A stretch of DNA of 24,299 nucleotides, taken from the NCBI GenBank assembly GCA_034722175.1, contig JAYENR010000030.1, positions 1 through 24,299 on the forward strand, read 5' to 3'. Below are positions 8,990-16,359 of the stretch, piece after piece. The stretch comes from Thiomicrorhabdus sp034722175 (GTDB lineage: Bacteria > Pseudomonadota > Gammaproteobacteria > Thiomicrospirales > Thiomicrospiraceae). The position numbers were made by a program, and so were the translations under genes. The first letter of the stretch is position 1; each line of letters opens with the position of its first letter. A model generated the notes under the pieces. The model did no database searches. It was not told where the DNA came from and was given only the letters and a program-made list of their open reading frames with translations.

Positions 8990-9634
8990 ATGAGCTATTC
9001 AATTAAAGAGGTATTTTACTCTCTGCAAGGAGAGGGGTTTCACAGCGGCCGACCGGCTATATTTTGCCGTTTTAGCAAGTGCAACCTTTGGACGGGACGA
9101 GAAGAGGATCGTGAAGAAGCAGTTTGCAAATTTTGCGATACTGACTTCATTGGTACCGATGGACAAAATGGCGGCAAATTCAGTGATGCCGAAGCCCTAT
9201 GCCAGCACCTTTTACAATTCTGGCCAGTGAACAGTAAACAACCTCCGTTTGTGGTATTAACCGGTGGCGAACCGCTGTTGCAACTTGATCAAGAACTGGT
9301 TGATACCTTGCATCAACACCAATTTGAAATTGCGGTTGAAACCAATGGTACCAAACATGCCCCCGAGAATATTGACTGGATTTGTGTGAGCCCCAAAGCC
9401 AAAGCACCTTTAATATTGGATTCTGGGAATGAATTAAAATTGGTGTATCCGCAAGCGGAGTGTCTACCTGATAAAGTCGCAGATTTAGATTTTGAATTCT
9501 TCTACCTACAACCTATGGACGACAGCGACCCACACATTAGCCAGCAGAATATAGAGATGGCAGTGGATTACTGTTTAAAACATCCGCAATGGCAACTGAG
9601 TTTACAAACTCATAAACTACTGGGTATTGATTAA
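8990..9634 (+). CDS. queE: 7-Carboxy-7-deazaguanine synthase
   Basis: Radical SAM enzyme that converts 6-carboxytetrahydropterin to 7-carboxy-7-deazaguanine in queuosine synthesis. The opening SIKEVFYSLQGEGFHSGRPA is typical. The cluster cysteines C31, C46 and C49 have the enlarged CX14CX2C spacing known from a subset of QueE enzymes rather than the usual CX3CX2C. The VVLTGGEPLLQ motif is the SAM-binding GGE region. Length 214 residues. It is transcribed divergently from leuC, and no strong ribosome site is visible. No other queuosine genes lie in the window. Confidence 0.95.
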   Translation: MSYSIKEVFYSLQGEGFHSGRPAIFCRFSKCNLWTGREEDREEAVCKFCDTDFIGTDGQNGGKFSDAEALCQHLLQFWPVNSKQPPFVVLTGGEPLLQLDQELVDTLHQHQFEIAVETNGTKHAPENIDWICVSPKAKAPLILDSGNELKLVYPQAECLPDKVADLDFEFFYLQPMDDSDPHISQQNIEMAVDYCLKHPQWQLSLQTHKLLGID

Positions 9635-9703
9635 CCTAAGACTAGATTAAATACATTTTAAAAAAACCAAATTTAAAACTGAACAGGCCTGCTGACTTTC
9701 AAA

Positions 9704-10954
9704 ATGACTAAATCAACTGAAACTAACACCCTAATAAACCACCTTGAAATCGAAGGCTTAACTCACGATGGTCGAGGCGTTGCTCGACACAAGGGTAAAG
9801 CGGTGTTTATTGCCAATGCCATTCCAGGCGATACCGTTACGGCTAAGATCACACAGAACCAAGCCAAGTTCGATGAGGCCGATTTGCTCGAAATTGAACA
9901 GGCCTCTTCAGATCGTGTTGAACCTTTTTGTCCAAAATATAATGAATGTGGTGGCTGTCAGTTTCAACATCTCTCTATTGAAGCGCAACGTCACTGGAAA
10001 GCTGAAAACTTTATCACCAACTTAACCAAGTCGGTTAATTCAAAAAGGTGCAAAGTGAGTGAGCCATTAATGGGTGAAGATAAAGGTTATCGCCGTCGTG
10101 CCCGTTTTGGCCTGTCGATCAGCAAGCTAGACAAGGTTGCCAGATTAGGATTTAGAAAAAAAGAGTCTAATGAATTGGTTGATATCGACGCCTGCCCTAT
10201 TTTGACCCCAGCCCTAAACCAAGCACTCAAAGACCAACGTCCACAACTCATTGAACAAGCCAGTCGCGCCTATAAAGAGGTGACTCTAGTTGAGGCAGAT
10301 AACGGCGTATTTACCAGCACCAGCTTTGACCAACAGACACCTAGCACCGAGCCACTCTATGAGATTGAAGGCCTGAACTTAAACTTCCCCGCTGACGGCT
10401 TTGTACAGGTAAACAGCCAACAGAACAAACAGATGGTTAAGCAAGCCATTGACTGGCTTGAACTAGAAAGCAAACACAAGGTGCTCGATCTATTTTGTGG
10501 CGTAGGTAATTTCACCCTACCCATTGCCAAACACGTTAAAAAAATAACGGGAGTGGAAGGTCTGCAAGAGCTCGTGGATACTGCTCAAAGCAATGCCTTA
10601 AGCAATCAATTAGAAAATACAGAGTTTGTGAAAGCCGATCTATTTTCTGAATGTAATAAGTCAGAGTGGTTTAGAAAACAGAGATATCATCGCGTACTGC
10701 TCGACCCGGGCAGACAAGGCGCTTATGAAATCAGCAAGGTTTTACATGAACTCAAACCCGAGATCATTGTTTATATATCGTGTAACGCCTCAACCTTAAT
10801 CCGAGACCTCAAGACACTTGAGAAACAGGGCTATCAACTGCATAAAGCTGGCCTGATCGATATGTTCCCGCACACCACTCATACCGAAGTCATGGTGCAA
10901 CTTAAAAAAGGCAAAACCACTAAAAAACGTCAACCCAAAGTATTTCGTTTTTAA
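9704..10954 (+). CDS. rlmD: 23S rRNA (uracil(1939)-C5)-methyltransferase
   Basis: SAM-dependent m5U methyltransferase of the RumA/RlmD group, 416 residues. An N-terminal TRAM RNA-binding domain (about 8-65) is followed by the [4Fe-4S] cysteines C76, C82 and C85 (CPKYNECGGC) and C164 (DACPIL). The SAM-binding motif VLDLFCGVGNFTLP lies at 260-273, and the catalytic cysteine is C360 in ISCNASTLIRDL. The cysteine set and the GVEG segment favour RlmD over TrmA or RlmC. It follows queE by 69 bases containing one CAGGCCTG motif. Confidence 0.94.
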   Translation: MTKSTETNTLINHLEIEGLTHDGRGVARHKGKAVFIANAIPGDTVTAKITQNQAKFDEADLLEIEQASSDRVEPFCPKYNECGGCQFQHLSIEAQRHWKAENFITNLTKSVNSKRCKVSEPLMGEDKGYRRRARFGLSISKLDKVARLGFRKKESNELVDIDACPILTPALNQALKDQRPQLIEQASRAYKEVTLVEADNGVFTSTSFDQQTPSTEPLYEIEGLNLNFPADGFVQVNSQQNKQMVKQAIDWLELESKHKVLDLFCGVGNFTLPIAKHVKKITGVEGLQELVDTAQSNALSNQLENTEFVKADLFSECNKSEWFRKQRYHRVLLDPGRQGAYEISKVLHELKPEIIVYISCNASTLIRDLKTLEKQGYQLHKAGLIDMFPHTTHTEVMVQLKKGKTTKKRQPKVFRF

Positions 10955-10970
10955 CCTCAACAATCCCTCC

Positions 10971-11009
10971 TCTCTAACGGCTAGCATCCTATCATCCAAC
11001 CGTTAGAGA
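10971..11009. other. 10-bp perfect inverted repeat after rlmD
   Basis: TCTCTAACGG (10971-10980) and CCGTTAGAGA (11000-11009) are exact inverted copies with a 19-base loop, 17 bases after the rlmD stop. No T-tract follows on the plus strand, so it may be a hairpin that stabilises or ends the transcript without being a classic intrinsic terminator. Confidence 0.45.
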
Positions 11010-11118
11010 CCTCCCTATCTCCAACCCAACCCCAATAACCGTCGTCCACATCATTCAAACCCACTGGAACAGTTAAGTATTTAATGATATAGTTCTATCT
11101 AATAAAATTATTAGTCAC

Positions 11119-11138
11119 GGCTAACTTTTATCTTAGCC
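11119..11138. promoter_or_regulatory. Candidate operator upstream of the metal ABC operon
   Basis: GGCTAA and TTAGCC form an exact 6-bp inverted repeat with an 8-base AT-rich centre, 34 bases before the binding-protein start. Its position suits a repressor site for a metal-responsive regulator. The GGCTAA half-site is loosely reminiscent of DtxR-family operators, but the assignment is inference. Confidence 0.35.
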
Positions 11139-11172
11139 TTAACAAAACTACTTAAATAAGCAAAGATATAAC

Positions 11173-12090
11173 ATGAAGATAGCAACTCTATTTAAAACAC
11201 TTTTTGCCAGCTTGGCGCTTATGAGCTTGAGCCTGACAGCTCACGCACAGATGAATATTGTCACCACCACTGGCATGATTGCTGACCTGACTGAAAACAT
11301 TGGCGGTACCGCTGTTAAAGTGACTTCTTTAATGGGAACAGGGGTTGATCCACACTTATATAAAGCGACCCAAGGTGATTTGCGTAAATTGATGAAAGCC
11401 GATGTTATCTTGTATAACGGCTTACACCTAGAAGGCAAGATGCAGGACATTTTTGAAAAGATGGCGCGTAAAAAACCGGTTTATGCGGTTGCCAATAATA
11501 TTTCAGAATCCAAATTGATTACTGACCATCTGCACAGCGACCCTCATATCTGGTTTGATATTAAGCTTTGGTTAGTAGCGGGTCAAAATGTGTTAGACAT
11601 ATTAATCAAGCACGATCCAAAACACCAAGCTGACTTTCAAGCCAATGCTGAAGCCTACTTTCAAAAACTAAATGAACTGCATGAATGGACAATACAACAA
11701 ATTCAAACCATTCCAGAACAGCAGCGTATTTTGATTACCGCGCACGATGCGTTTGGCTACTTTGGTCAGGCCTATGGTTTAAAAGTTCGCGGACTGCAAG
11801 GTATTAGCACCGCAGCAGAATTTGGTTTACAGGACATTAAACAATTAAAAGACGTCATAGTCGCTAACCAGATTAAAGCGGTCTTTGTTGAATCCAGTGT
11901 CTCGCCACGCTTTATCCAGTCATTGGTGAAAGGGGTAGCCGCAGAAGGTCATCAATTAAAAATTGGTGGCGAACTGTTTTCTGATGCAATGGGCTTAACC
12001 AATACAGCAGAAGGCAATTACATTGGTATGGTCACTCATAACGTCAATACCATTGTTAGTGCATTAAAAGGTGCGAACACACATGAGTAA
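11173..12090 (+). CDS. Zn/Mn ABC transporter substrate-binding protein (TroA/ZnuA-like)
   Basis: Periplasmic cluster A-I metal-binding protein, 305 residues, with a Sec signal peptide ending at about residue 25 (AHA). The likely ligands are H61 (DPHLY), H125 (DPHIWFD), H191 (TAHDAFGYFG) and D271 (ELFSDAMG), which is the His3-Asp set known from TroA rather than the His2-Glu-Asp set of strictly Mn-type PsaA/MntC. There is no long His-rich loop such as ZnuA often has. The metal could be Zn or Mn (or Fe); sequence alone does not decide. First gene of a four-gene operon; its stop overlaps the ATPase start. Confidence 0.92.
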   Translation: MKIATLFKTLFASLALMSLSLTAHAQMNIVTTTGMIADLTENIGGTAVKVTSLMGTGVDPHLYKATQGDLRKLMKADVILYNGLHLEGKMQDIFEKMARKKPVYAVANNISESKLITDHLHSDPHIWFDIKLWLVAGQNVLDILIKHDPKHQADFQANAEAYFQKLNELHEWTIQQIQTIPEQQRILITAHDAFGYFGQAYGLKVRGLQGISTAAEFGLQDIKQLKDVIVANQIKAVFVESSVSPRFIQSLVKGVAAEGHQLKIGGELFSDAMGLTNTAEGNYIGMVTHNVNTIVSALKGANTHE

Positions 12091-12877
12091 TGCCACACGC
12101 CCTGCCCCAATTAAAGTGCAAAACCTAAATATGCGTTATCACCATAAACCGGTGTTAACCGATGTGAGTTTCGAAATTCCAGAAGGCAAAACCATTGCCA
12201 TAGTCGGACCAAACGGGGCTGGTAAATCCACCCTTTTAAAAGGCATTATGGGTTTAGAGCCTCTTATTGAGGGCGAGGTCAGTTTTTTTGGCGAACCGCT
12301 CTCACAAAAACGCCTTTCAACCGCTTATGTTCCGCAACGTGAAGAGATCGATTGGGACTTCCCAATCTCGGTCATGGATGTGGTATTAATGGGACGCCAT
12401 GGCCAACTTAAACTTTGGCAACGCCCTGGCAAGATTGACCATGAAATTGCCGAACAAGCGTTAAAAGATTTACAGATGTGGGACTTTCGTGATCGCCAAA
12501 TAAGTCAACTGTCTGGTGGGCAGCAGCAACGTGTCTTCTTGGCTCGTGCTTTAGCGCAACAAGCCCAACTGTATTTAATGGATGAACCCTTTGCAGGGGT
12601 CGATGTAGCTACTGAAAAAGCCATTATTGAGCTGTTTAAAAACCTCAAAGCCCAAGGTAAAACCATTGTTTGTGTACATCACGATTTAAACACGGTGGGG
12701 GAATATTTTGACTGGATTATCTTTATCAATGCACGCTTAGTTGCCGCAGGCCCGGTTGAAGAAGTTTTAACCAAAGAGAACTTGCAAAAAGCTTACGGTG
12801 GTCGCTTGTCTCTATTAAACGACCTAACCGAAGAGGTGTACCGTACCCGCCTTAATCAAGCCCACGACAGCGACTAA
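12083..12877 (+). CDS. Metal ABC transporter ATP-binding protein (TroB/ZnuC-like)
   Basis: ATPase that powers the metal importer from the cytoplasmic side. Walker A GPNGAGKST is at 42-50, signature LSGGQ at 143-147, Walker B LYLMDEP at 163-169 and the H-loop histidine at 200 (VHHDL). The frame is open from a GTG at 12071, but the ATG at 12083 gives the usual N-terminus and has AGGTG nine bases upstream; it overlaps the binding-protein gene by 8 bases. Length 264 residues. Confidence 0.94.
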   Translation: MSNATRPAPIKVQNLNMRYHHKPVLTDVSFEIPEGKTIAIVGPNGAGKSTLLKGIMGLEPLIEGEVSFFGEPLSQKRLSTAYVPQREEIDWDFPISVMDVVLMGRHGQLKLWQRPGKIDHEIAEQALKDLQMWDFRDRQISQLSGGQQQRVFLARALAQQAQLYLMDEPFAGVDVATEKAIIELFKNLKAQGKTIVCVHHDLNTVGEYFDWIIFINARLVAAGPVEEVLTKENLQKAYGGRLSLLNDLTEEVYRTRLNQAHDSD

Positions 12878-12890
12878 GGTGTGAAATAGA

Positions 12891-14246
12891 ATGGAAGATT
12901 TTATTTTACTCAACCCGCCCAGCACTTGGGATCTGCTAATTGAATTCTGGCAGTTCAATGACATGAATGCGCTATGGGTATTAATGGGCAGTATTCTATT
13001 AGGCACGAGTGCTTCAGTCATTGGTTCATTTGCTTTTTTAAGAAGACGCTCCCTAATTGGAGATGCGTTAGCGCACGCTGCACTTCCGGGTGTGATGATG
13101 GCGTTCTTGCTGTTCCAAACCCGTGATCCATTAATCATGTTTTTAGGTGCGGTGACCAGCAGCTTTATCGGCTTTTTTATTATCGATTGGCTACCTAAAA
13201 ACACCAAAACCAAACCCGATGCTGCTCTAGCTATCACGCTTTCATTCTTTTTTGCATTAGGGTTGATGTTGTTGTCGTTTATTCAAGGCATGGAGGTCGA
13301 AAATAAAAGTGGCTTAGATAAGATTCTATTTGGTCAGGCTGCCGCCATGACGCAAGAAGACATTAACTTATTAATGGTGGTCACCGTCTTTATTCTGATT
13401 ACGGTCATGCTATTTTTCCAAAAATTCCGCTTGATTGCCTTTAATTCAAGTTACGCGCAAAGCCTAGGGATTGCTGTTAACCGCTATGAACTGCTCTTGG
13501 CGTTACTGATCGTTATGTCCGTGGTAGTAGGTTTGCAATTGGTTGGGGTCGTGTTAATGGCGGCGGTTCTATTAACCCCTGTGGCAGCAGCGCGTTTTTG
13601 GAGTGACAAACTAACCTCTATTTTAATTTTAGCGGGTATCCTTGGCGCCATCAGTGCCATCATCAGCACGCAAATTTCTTATCTAGCCCCAGCTATGCCA
13701 ACAGGCCCATGGATGGTTGTCAGTTTAGCCAGCCTGTTTTTCCTATCGTTGCTATTTGCGCCAAACAAAGGCCTAATCAATCGTTATTTACAACAAAATC
13801 AACTCCGTCAGAAAGTGGCAGAAGAGAATATTTTGCGTACCCTTTACAAACTGTGGGAACGCACGGAGTTTCAAAAAAATGACTTTAATATGGGTGACAT
13901 TCAATCGTTACGTACTATGCCAACCCATCATCTACAAAGCTCGCTTAAAAAACTCTGTCGCCGCAAGCTTCTCACCTCTTCGAGCCGTGGCTTTCGTCTC
14001 ACCGATTCCGGTTTGGAACAGGCCACCCTATTAACACGCCGTCATCGTCTCTGGGAAAATTACCTCAACGAACACCTCGAACTCACACCTGACCAGGTGC
14101 ATTCTCAAGCAGAACGTATCGAACACATTTTGACCGCTGAGCAAGAGAAACAGCTTGAAGAGGAGCTAAAAAATAGCCAGCAAGATCCGCATGGCAATGT
14201 GATTCCTGGTGTCAATAACGCAACCCAAACGGGAGCTAAAAGATGA
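12891..14246 (+). CDS. Metal ABC permease fused to a C-terminal DtxR/MntR-like domain
   Basis: ABC-3 family permease (TroC-like) with about eight membrane helices in residues 25-290 and the conserved GDALAHAALPG loop (58-67). After a linker, residues 312-375 look like a winged helix-turn-helix, and 376-440 match the MntR/DtxR metal-binding dimerisation domain: HRLWENYL, AERIEHIL and DPHGNVIP. H385, E408, E411 and H412 line up with the MntR metal residues H77, E99, E102 and H103. The N-terminal ligands D8 and E11 appear to be replaced (N and R by my alignment). An AAGGTG ribosome site precedes the ATG, 13 bases after the ATPase. Total 451 residues, far longer than the 280 or so of a plain permease. 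Permease confident; what the fused domain does is unknown. Confidence 0.93.
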   Translation: MEDFILLNPPSTWDLLIEFWQFNDMNALWVLMGSILLGTSASVIGSFAFLRRRSLIGDALAHAALPGVMMAFLLFQTRDPLIMFLGAVTSSFIGFFIIDWLPKNTKTKPDAALAITLSFFFALGLMLLSFIQGMEVENKSGLDKILFGQAAAMTQEDINLLMVVTVFILITVMLFFQKFRLIAFNSSYAQSLGIAVNRYELLLALLIVMSVVVGLQLVGVVLMAAVLLTPVAAARFWSDKLTSILILAGILGAISAIISTQISYLAPAMPTGPWMVVSLASLFFLSLLFAPNKGLINRYLQQNQLRQKVAEENILRTLYKLWERTEFQKNDFNMGDIQSLRTMPTHHLQSSLKKLCRRKLLTSSSRGFRLTDSGLEQATLLTRRHRLWENYLNEHLELTPDQVHSQAERIEHILTAEQEKQLEEELKNSQQDPHGNVIPGVNNATQTGAKR

Positions 14247-15136
14247 TCAATGATATTTGGATTTTAGCCACGGCCTCTTTAGTGGCCATATCCAGTGCTT
14301 TAGTGGGCGTGTTTTTGATTTTACGACGCCAAGCTTTAATGGGCGATGCGATCAGCCATTCGGTTTTATTAGGAATTGTGGTAGCGTTTTTGGCCACCGA
14401 GTCACGATCTTTAACCGTCATGTTAACGGGTGCCGTTTTGATAGGGTTGTTAACTGCTTGGCTAAGCGATACGCTCCATAAGGTCGGAAAGTTGCAAAGC
14501 GATGCCAGTATTGGCATCGTATTTACCCTGTTTTTTGCGGTAGGGGTGATTTTAGTTTCACTCTACGCGGGCCAGGTTGACCTAGATCAGGAATGCGTGC
14601 TCTATGGTGAAATTGCTTTTGTACCATTCGATACGATCGTCTGGGGTAGCGATACAGATGGCACTGAAATAGGACCTCGCGCTTTTTGGGCGATCGGCAT
14701 TGTATTTATGATTGTACTTATCAGCATCGTAGTCGGGTTTGAACGCCTCAAAACTGTGACCTTTCACCCGAGTTTGGCTGTTTCTTTAGGCATCAACGTC
14801 GTGTTCTGGCACTACTTTTTAATGACTTTGGTTTCAATGACGACGGTGGCTTCGTTTGATGCCGTAGGGGCGATTCTAGTGGTGGCTTTATTAGTCATTC
14901 CAGCGAGCGGTGCTTACTTGGTGGCCTCCTCACTTAAAAGCATGCTGTGGATCGCGGCGGCCTATGGCCAAGCTTCTGTCTTGCTTGGCTATGCCATCTC
15001 TTATTGGTTAGACAGCTCTATTTCCGCAGCTATTGCTGTCACCGCAGGTTTATTGCTGTTCATAACCGTACTGGTTTTAGAAATTCAAAAGAAAAGGCGT
15101 ATTCAACAACCTAATATCGAATTCGAAACACGCTAA
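14243..15136 (+). CDS. Metal ABC transporter second permease (TroD-like)
   Basis: ABC-3 family inner-membrane permease, 297 residues, with about eight hydrophobic segments and the family motif GDAISHSVLLG (34-44). A second conserved stretch is LLVIPASGAYLVA (216-228). The start ATG overlaps the stop of the first permease as ATGA, so the two permeases are translationally coupled and probably form a heterodimeric channel. Unlike its partner it has no C-terminal regulator domain. It is the last gene before the strong terminator. Confidence 0.93.
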   Translation: MINDIWILATASLVAISSALVGVFLILRRQALMGDAISHSVLLGIVVAFLATESRSLTVMLTGAVLIGLLTAWLSDTLHKVGKLQSDASIGIVFTLFFAVGVILVSLYAGQVDLDQECVLYGEIAFVPFDTIVWGSDTDGTEIGPRAFWAIGIVFMIVLISIVVGFERLKTVTFHPSLAVSLGINVVFWHYFLMTLVSMTTVASFDAVGAILVVALLVIPASGAYLVASSLKSMLWIAAAYGQASVLLGYAISYWLDSSISAAIAVTAGLLLFITVLVLEIQKKRRIQQPNIEFETR

Positions 15137-15156
15137 TTAAACGATATTGCAAGCAC

Positions 15157-15208
15157 TAAAACTAAACAGGCCTGGTTACTCTATAGCGACCAGGCCTGTT
15201 TAGTTTTA
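15157..15208. terminator. Bidirectional intrinsic terminator made of paired CAGGCCTG motifs
   Basis: A perfect 20-bp inverted repeat (15157-15176 with 15189-15208) encloses a 12-base loop and is bordered by A and T runs on the two sides, so it can act for both convergent transcripts (metal ABC operon on plus, Cof phosphatase operon on minus). Each arm contains TAAACAGGCCTGGT, the same motif found scattered elsewhere in the window. Confidence 0.9.
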
Positions 15209-15225
15209 ATCAGACAAAAATTTGT

Positions 15226-16041
15226 TTAATCTAAAAGATGCTGCTGAATAAACAAAGCCACCCCTTCATTCGAGTTTGAAGCGGCACGCATACAATTCGG
15301 TAATTGCTGCTTCACAGCCTCCGAAGCATTCTCCATCACCACCCCAAAACCAGCTAGCTGTAACATAGAAATATCATTCATGCCATCCCCAAAGGCCAGT
15401 GTCTGTTGAGCCGTTTTGCCTTTTAATTGAAGCACCTTTTTCAAAGCTTGACCTTTGGATACACCAAAGTTCATCACCTCTAAATATTCAGGCGAAGTAA
15501 AGGTCACACTCAACATGTCGGAAAACTGTGAAGCAAGTAAACGTTCTAATGGCACTAGCTTTTCATGTTCAGCGGTAAAATAAATTTTATCGATATGTGA
15601 CAGATCCATATTGCTGAAATCGGCCATTTGATAACGAAAACCCGATTGGTCATGAATCGCTAATAAGGCTTCATGTGGTTCTTCCACCAGCCACAAATCC
15701 TGCTGATAGACATTTCGGTGTAACTCAAAACCACGTGAAATCTGCAGAACCTGCTTCACCAAGCTTTCTGGCATGTGATTTTCGTACAAAACCTGACCAT
15801 GATAATCATGTACCCGAGCCCCATTAGAGGTAATCAAGCAAGCCTCGACGCCTAACTGCTGTGCCATCAAATAGACATCCTCATAATGACGCCCTGTCGC
15901 CAGCATAAACTGGACACCTTGCGCCACCAAAGACTGCACTGTTGCAACCGTATTTGGGGTTAACTTGTGTTCGCCATTCAATAAGGTGCCATCCATATCG
16001 GCGACCACGAGTTGAACTTGATTACGAATTGAGTGAGACAT
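15226..16041 (-). CDS. Cof-type HAD-superfamily phosphatase
   Basis: Cytoplasmic phosphatase of the HAD IIB (Cof/YidA) group, 271 residues. Motif I is DMDGT with nucleophile D15 and acid D17; motif II is the ITSNGA segment (70-75); the motif III lysine is K196 (SKGQAL); and GDGMND at 218-223 supplies Mg-binding acids. A C2-type cap lies between. Sugar phosphates or vitamin phosphates are typical substrates of the group; the actual one cannot be inferred. It follows the BFD-like gene by 41 bases. Confidence 0.9.
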   Translation of the reverse strand: MSHSIRNQVQLVVADMDGTLLNGEHKLTPNTVATVQSLVAQGVQFMLATGRHYEDVYLMAQQLGVEACLITSNGARVHDYHGQVLYENHMPESLVKQVLQISRGFELHRNVYQQDLWLVEEPHEALLAIHDQSGFRYQMADFSNMDLSHIDKIYFTAEHEKLVPLERLLASQFSDMLSVTFTSPEYLEVMNFGVSKGQALKKVLQLKGKTAQQTLAFGDGMNDISMLQLAGFGVVMENASEAVKQQLPNCMRAASNSNEGVALFIQQHLLD

Positions 16042-16082
16042 TAAGAGTCCGCCCTATTGATTAATCTAAGAAAACGAAACGA

Positions 16083-16355
16083 CTAGGCCTGATCGGTTTC
16101 AGAAGTAGCACAACCATCAGCAGCTTCCTGTTCACAAAGAACCTCAATCAAACGCTCTAACTGCCGCTCGCAGCAGCCACTTCCTTGACAAGCATAAGTT
16201 TGATTCGAGATCGCTTCAAACGTGCGGGCACCACCTTTAAAGGCATTGATTATCTCTTTCTTAGGAACGTCATAGCAGACACACAAATTACGGTCTAAGT
16301 TTTCAGTGAGCAGACGTGGAATCTCGGTGGGATCATTTAGTTTATTACTTTGCAT
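16083..16355 (-). CDS. BFD-like [2Fe-2S] small protein
   Basis: A 90-residue protein resembling bacterioferritin-associated ferredoxin. It has the CXC pair C25/C27 (NLCVCYDVPKKEI) and a second cysteine cluster C56, C61, C62 (ACQGSGCCERQLERL). The usual second motif is CX2C; here the spacing is CX4CC, so which pair binds the cluster is unclear. It may pass electrons to bacterioferritin or serve another protein, but no bacterioferritin gene is in the window. It begins 4 bases after the PilZ gene stop, suggesting coupled translation. An AGGCCTG motif overlaps its stop codon. Confidence 0.75.
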   Translation of the reverse strand: MQSNKLNDPTEIPRLLTENLDRNLCVCYDVPKKEIINAFKGGARTFEAISNQTYACQGSGCCERQLERLIEVLCEQEAADGCATSETDQA

Positions 16356-16359
16356 GAAG

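Noticed and set aside
12824..13237. Minus-strand ORF of 137 codons
   Set aside because: It is antisense to the ATPase end and the first permease; no family resemblance.
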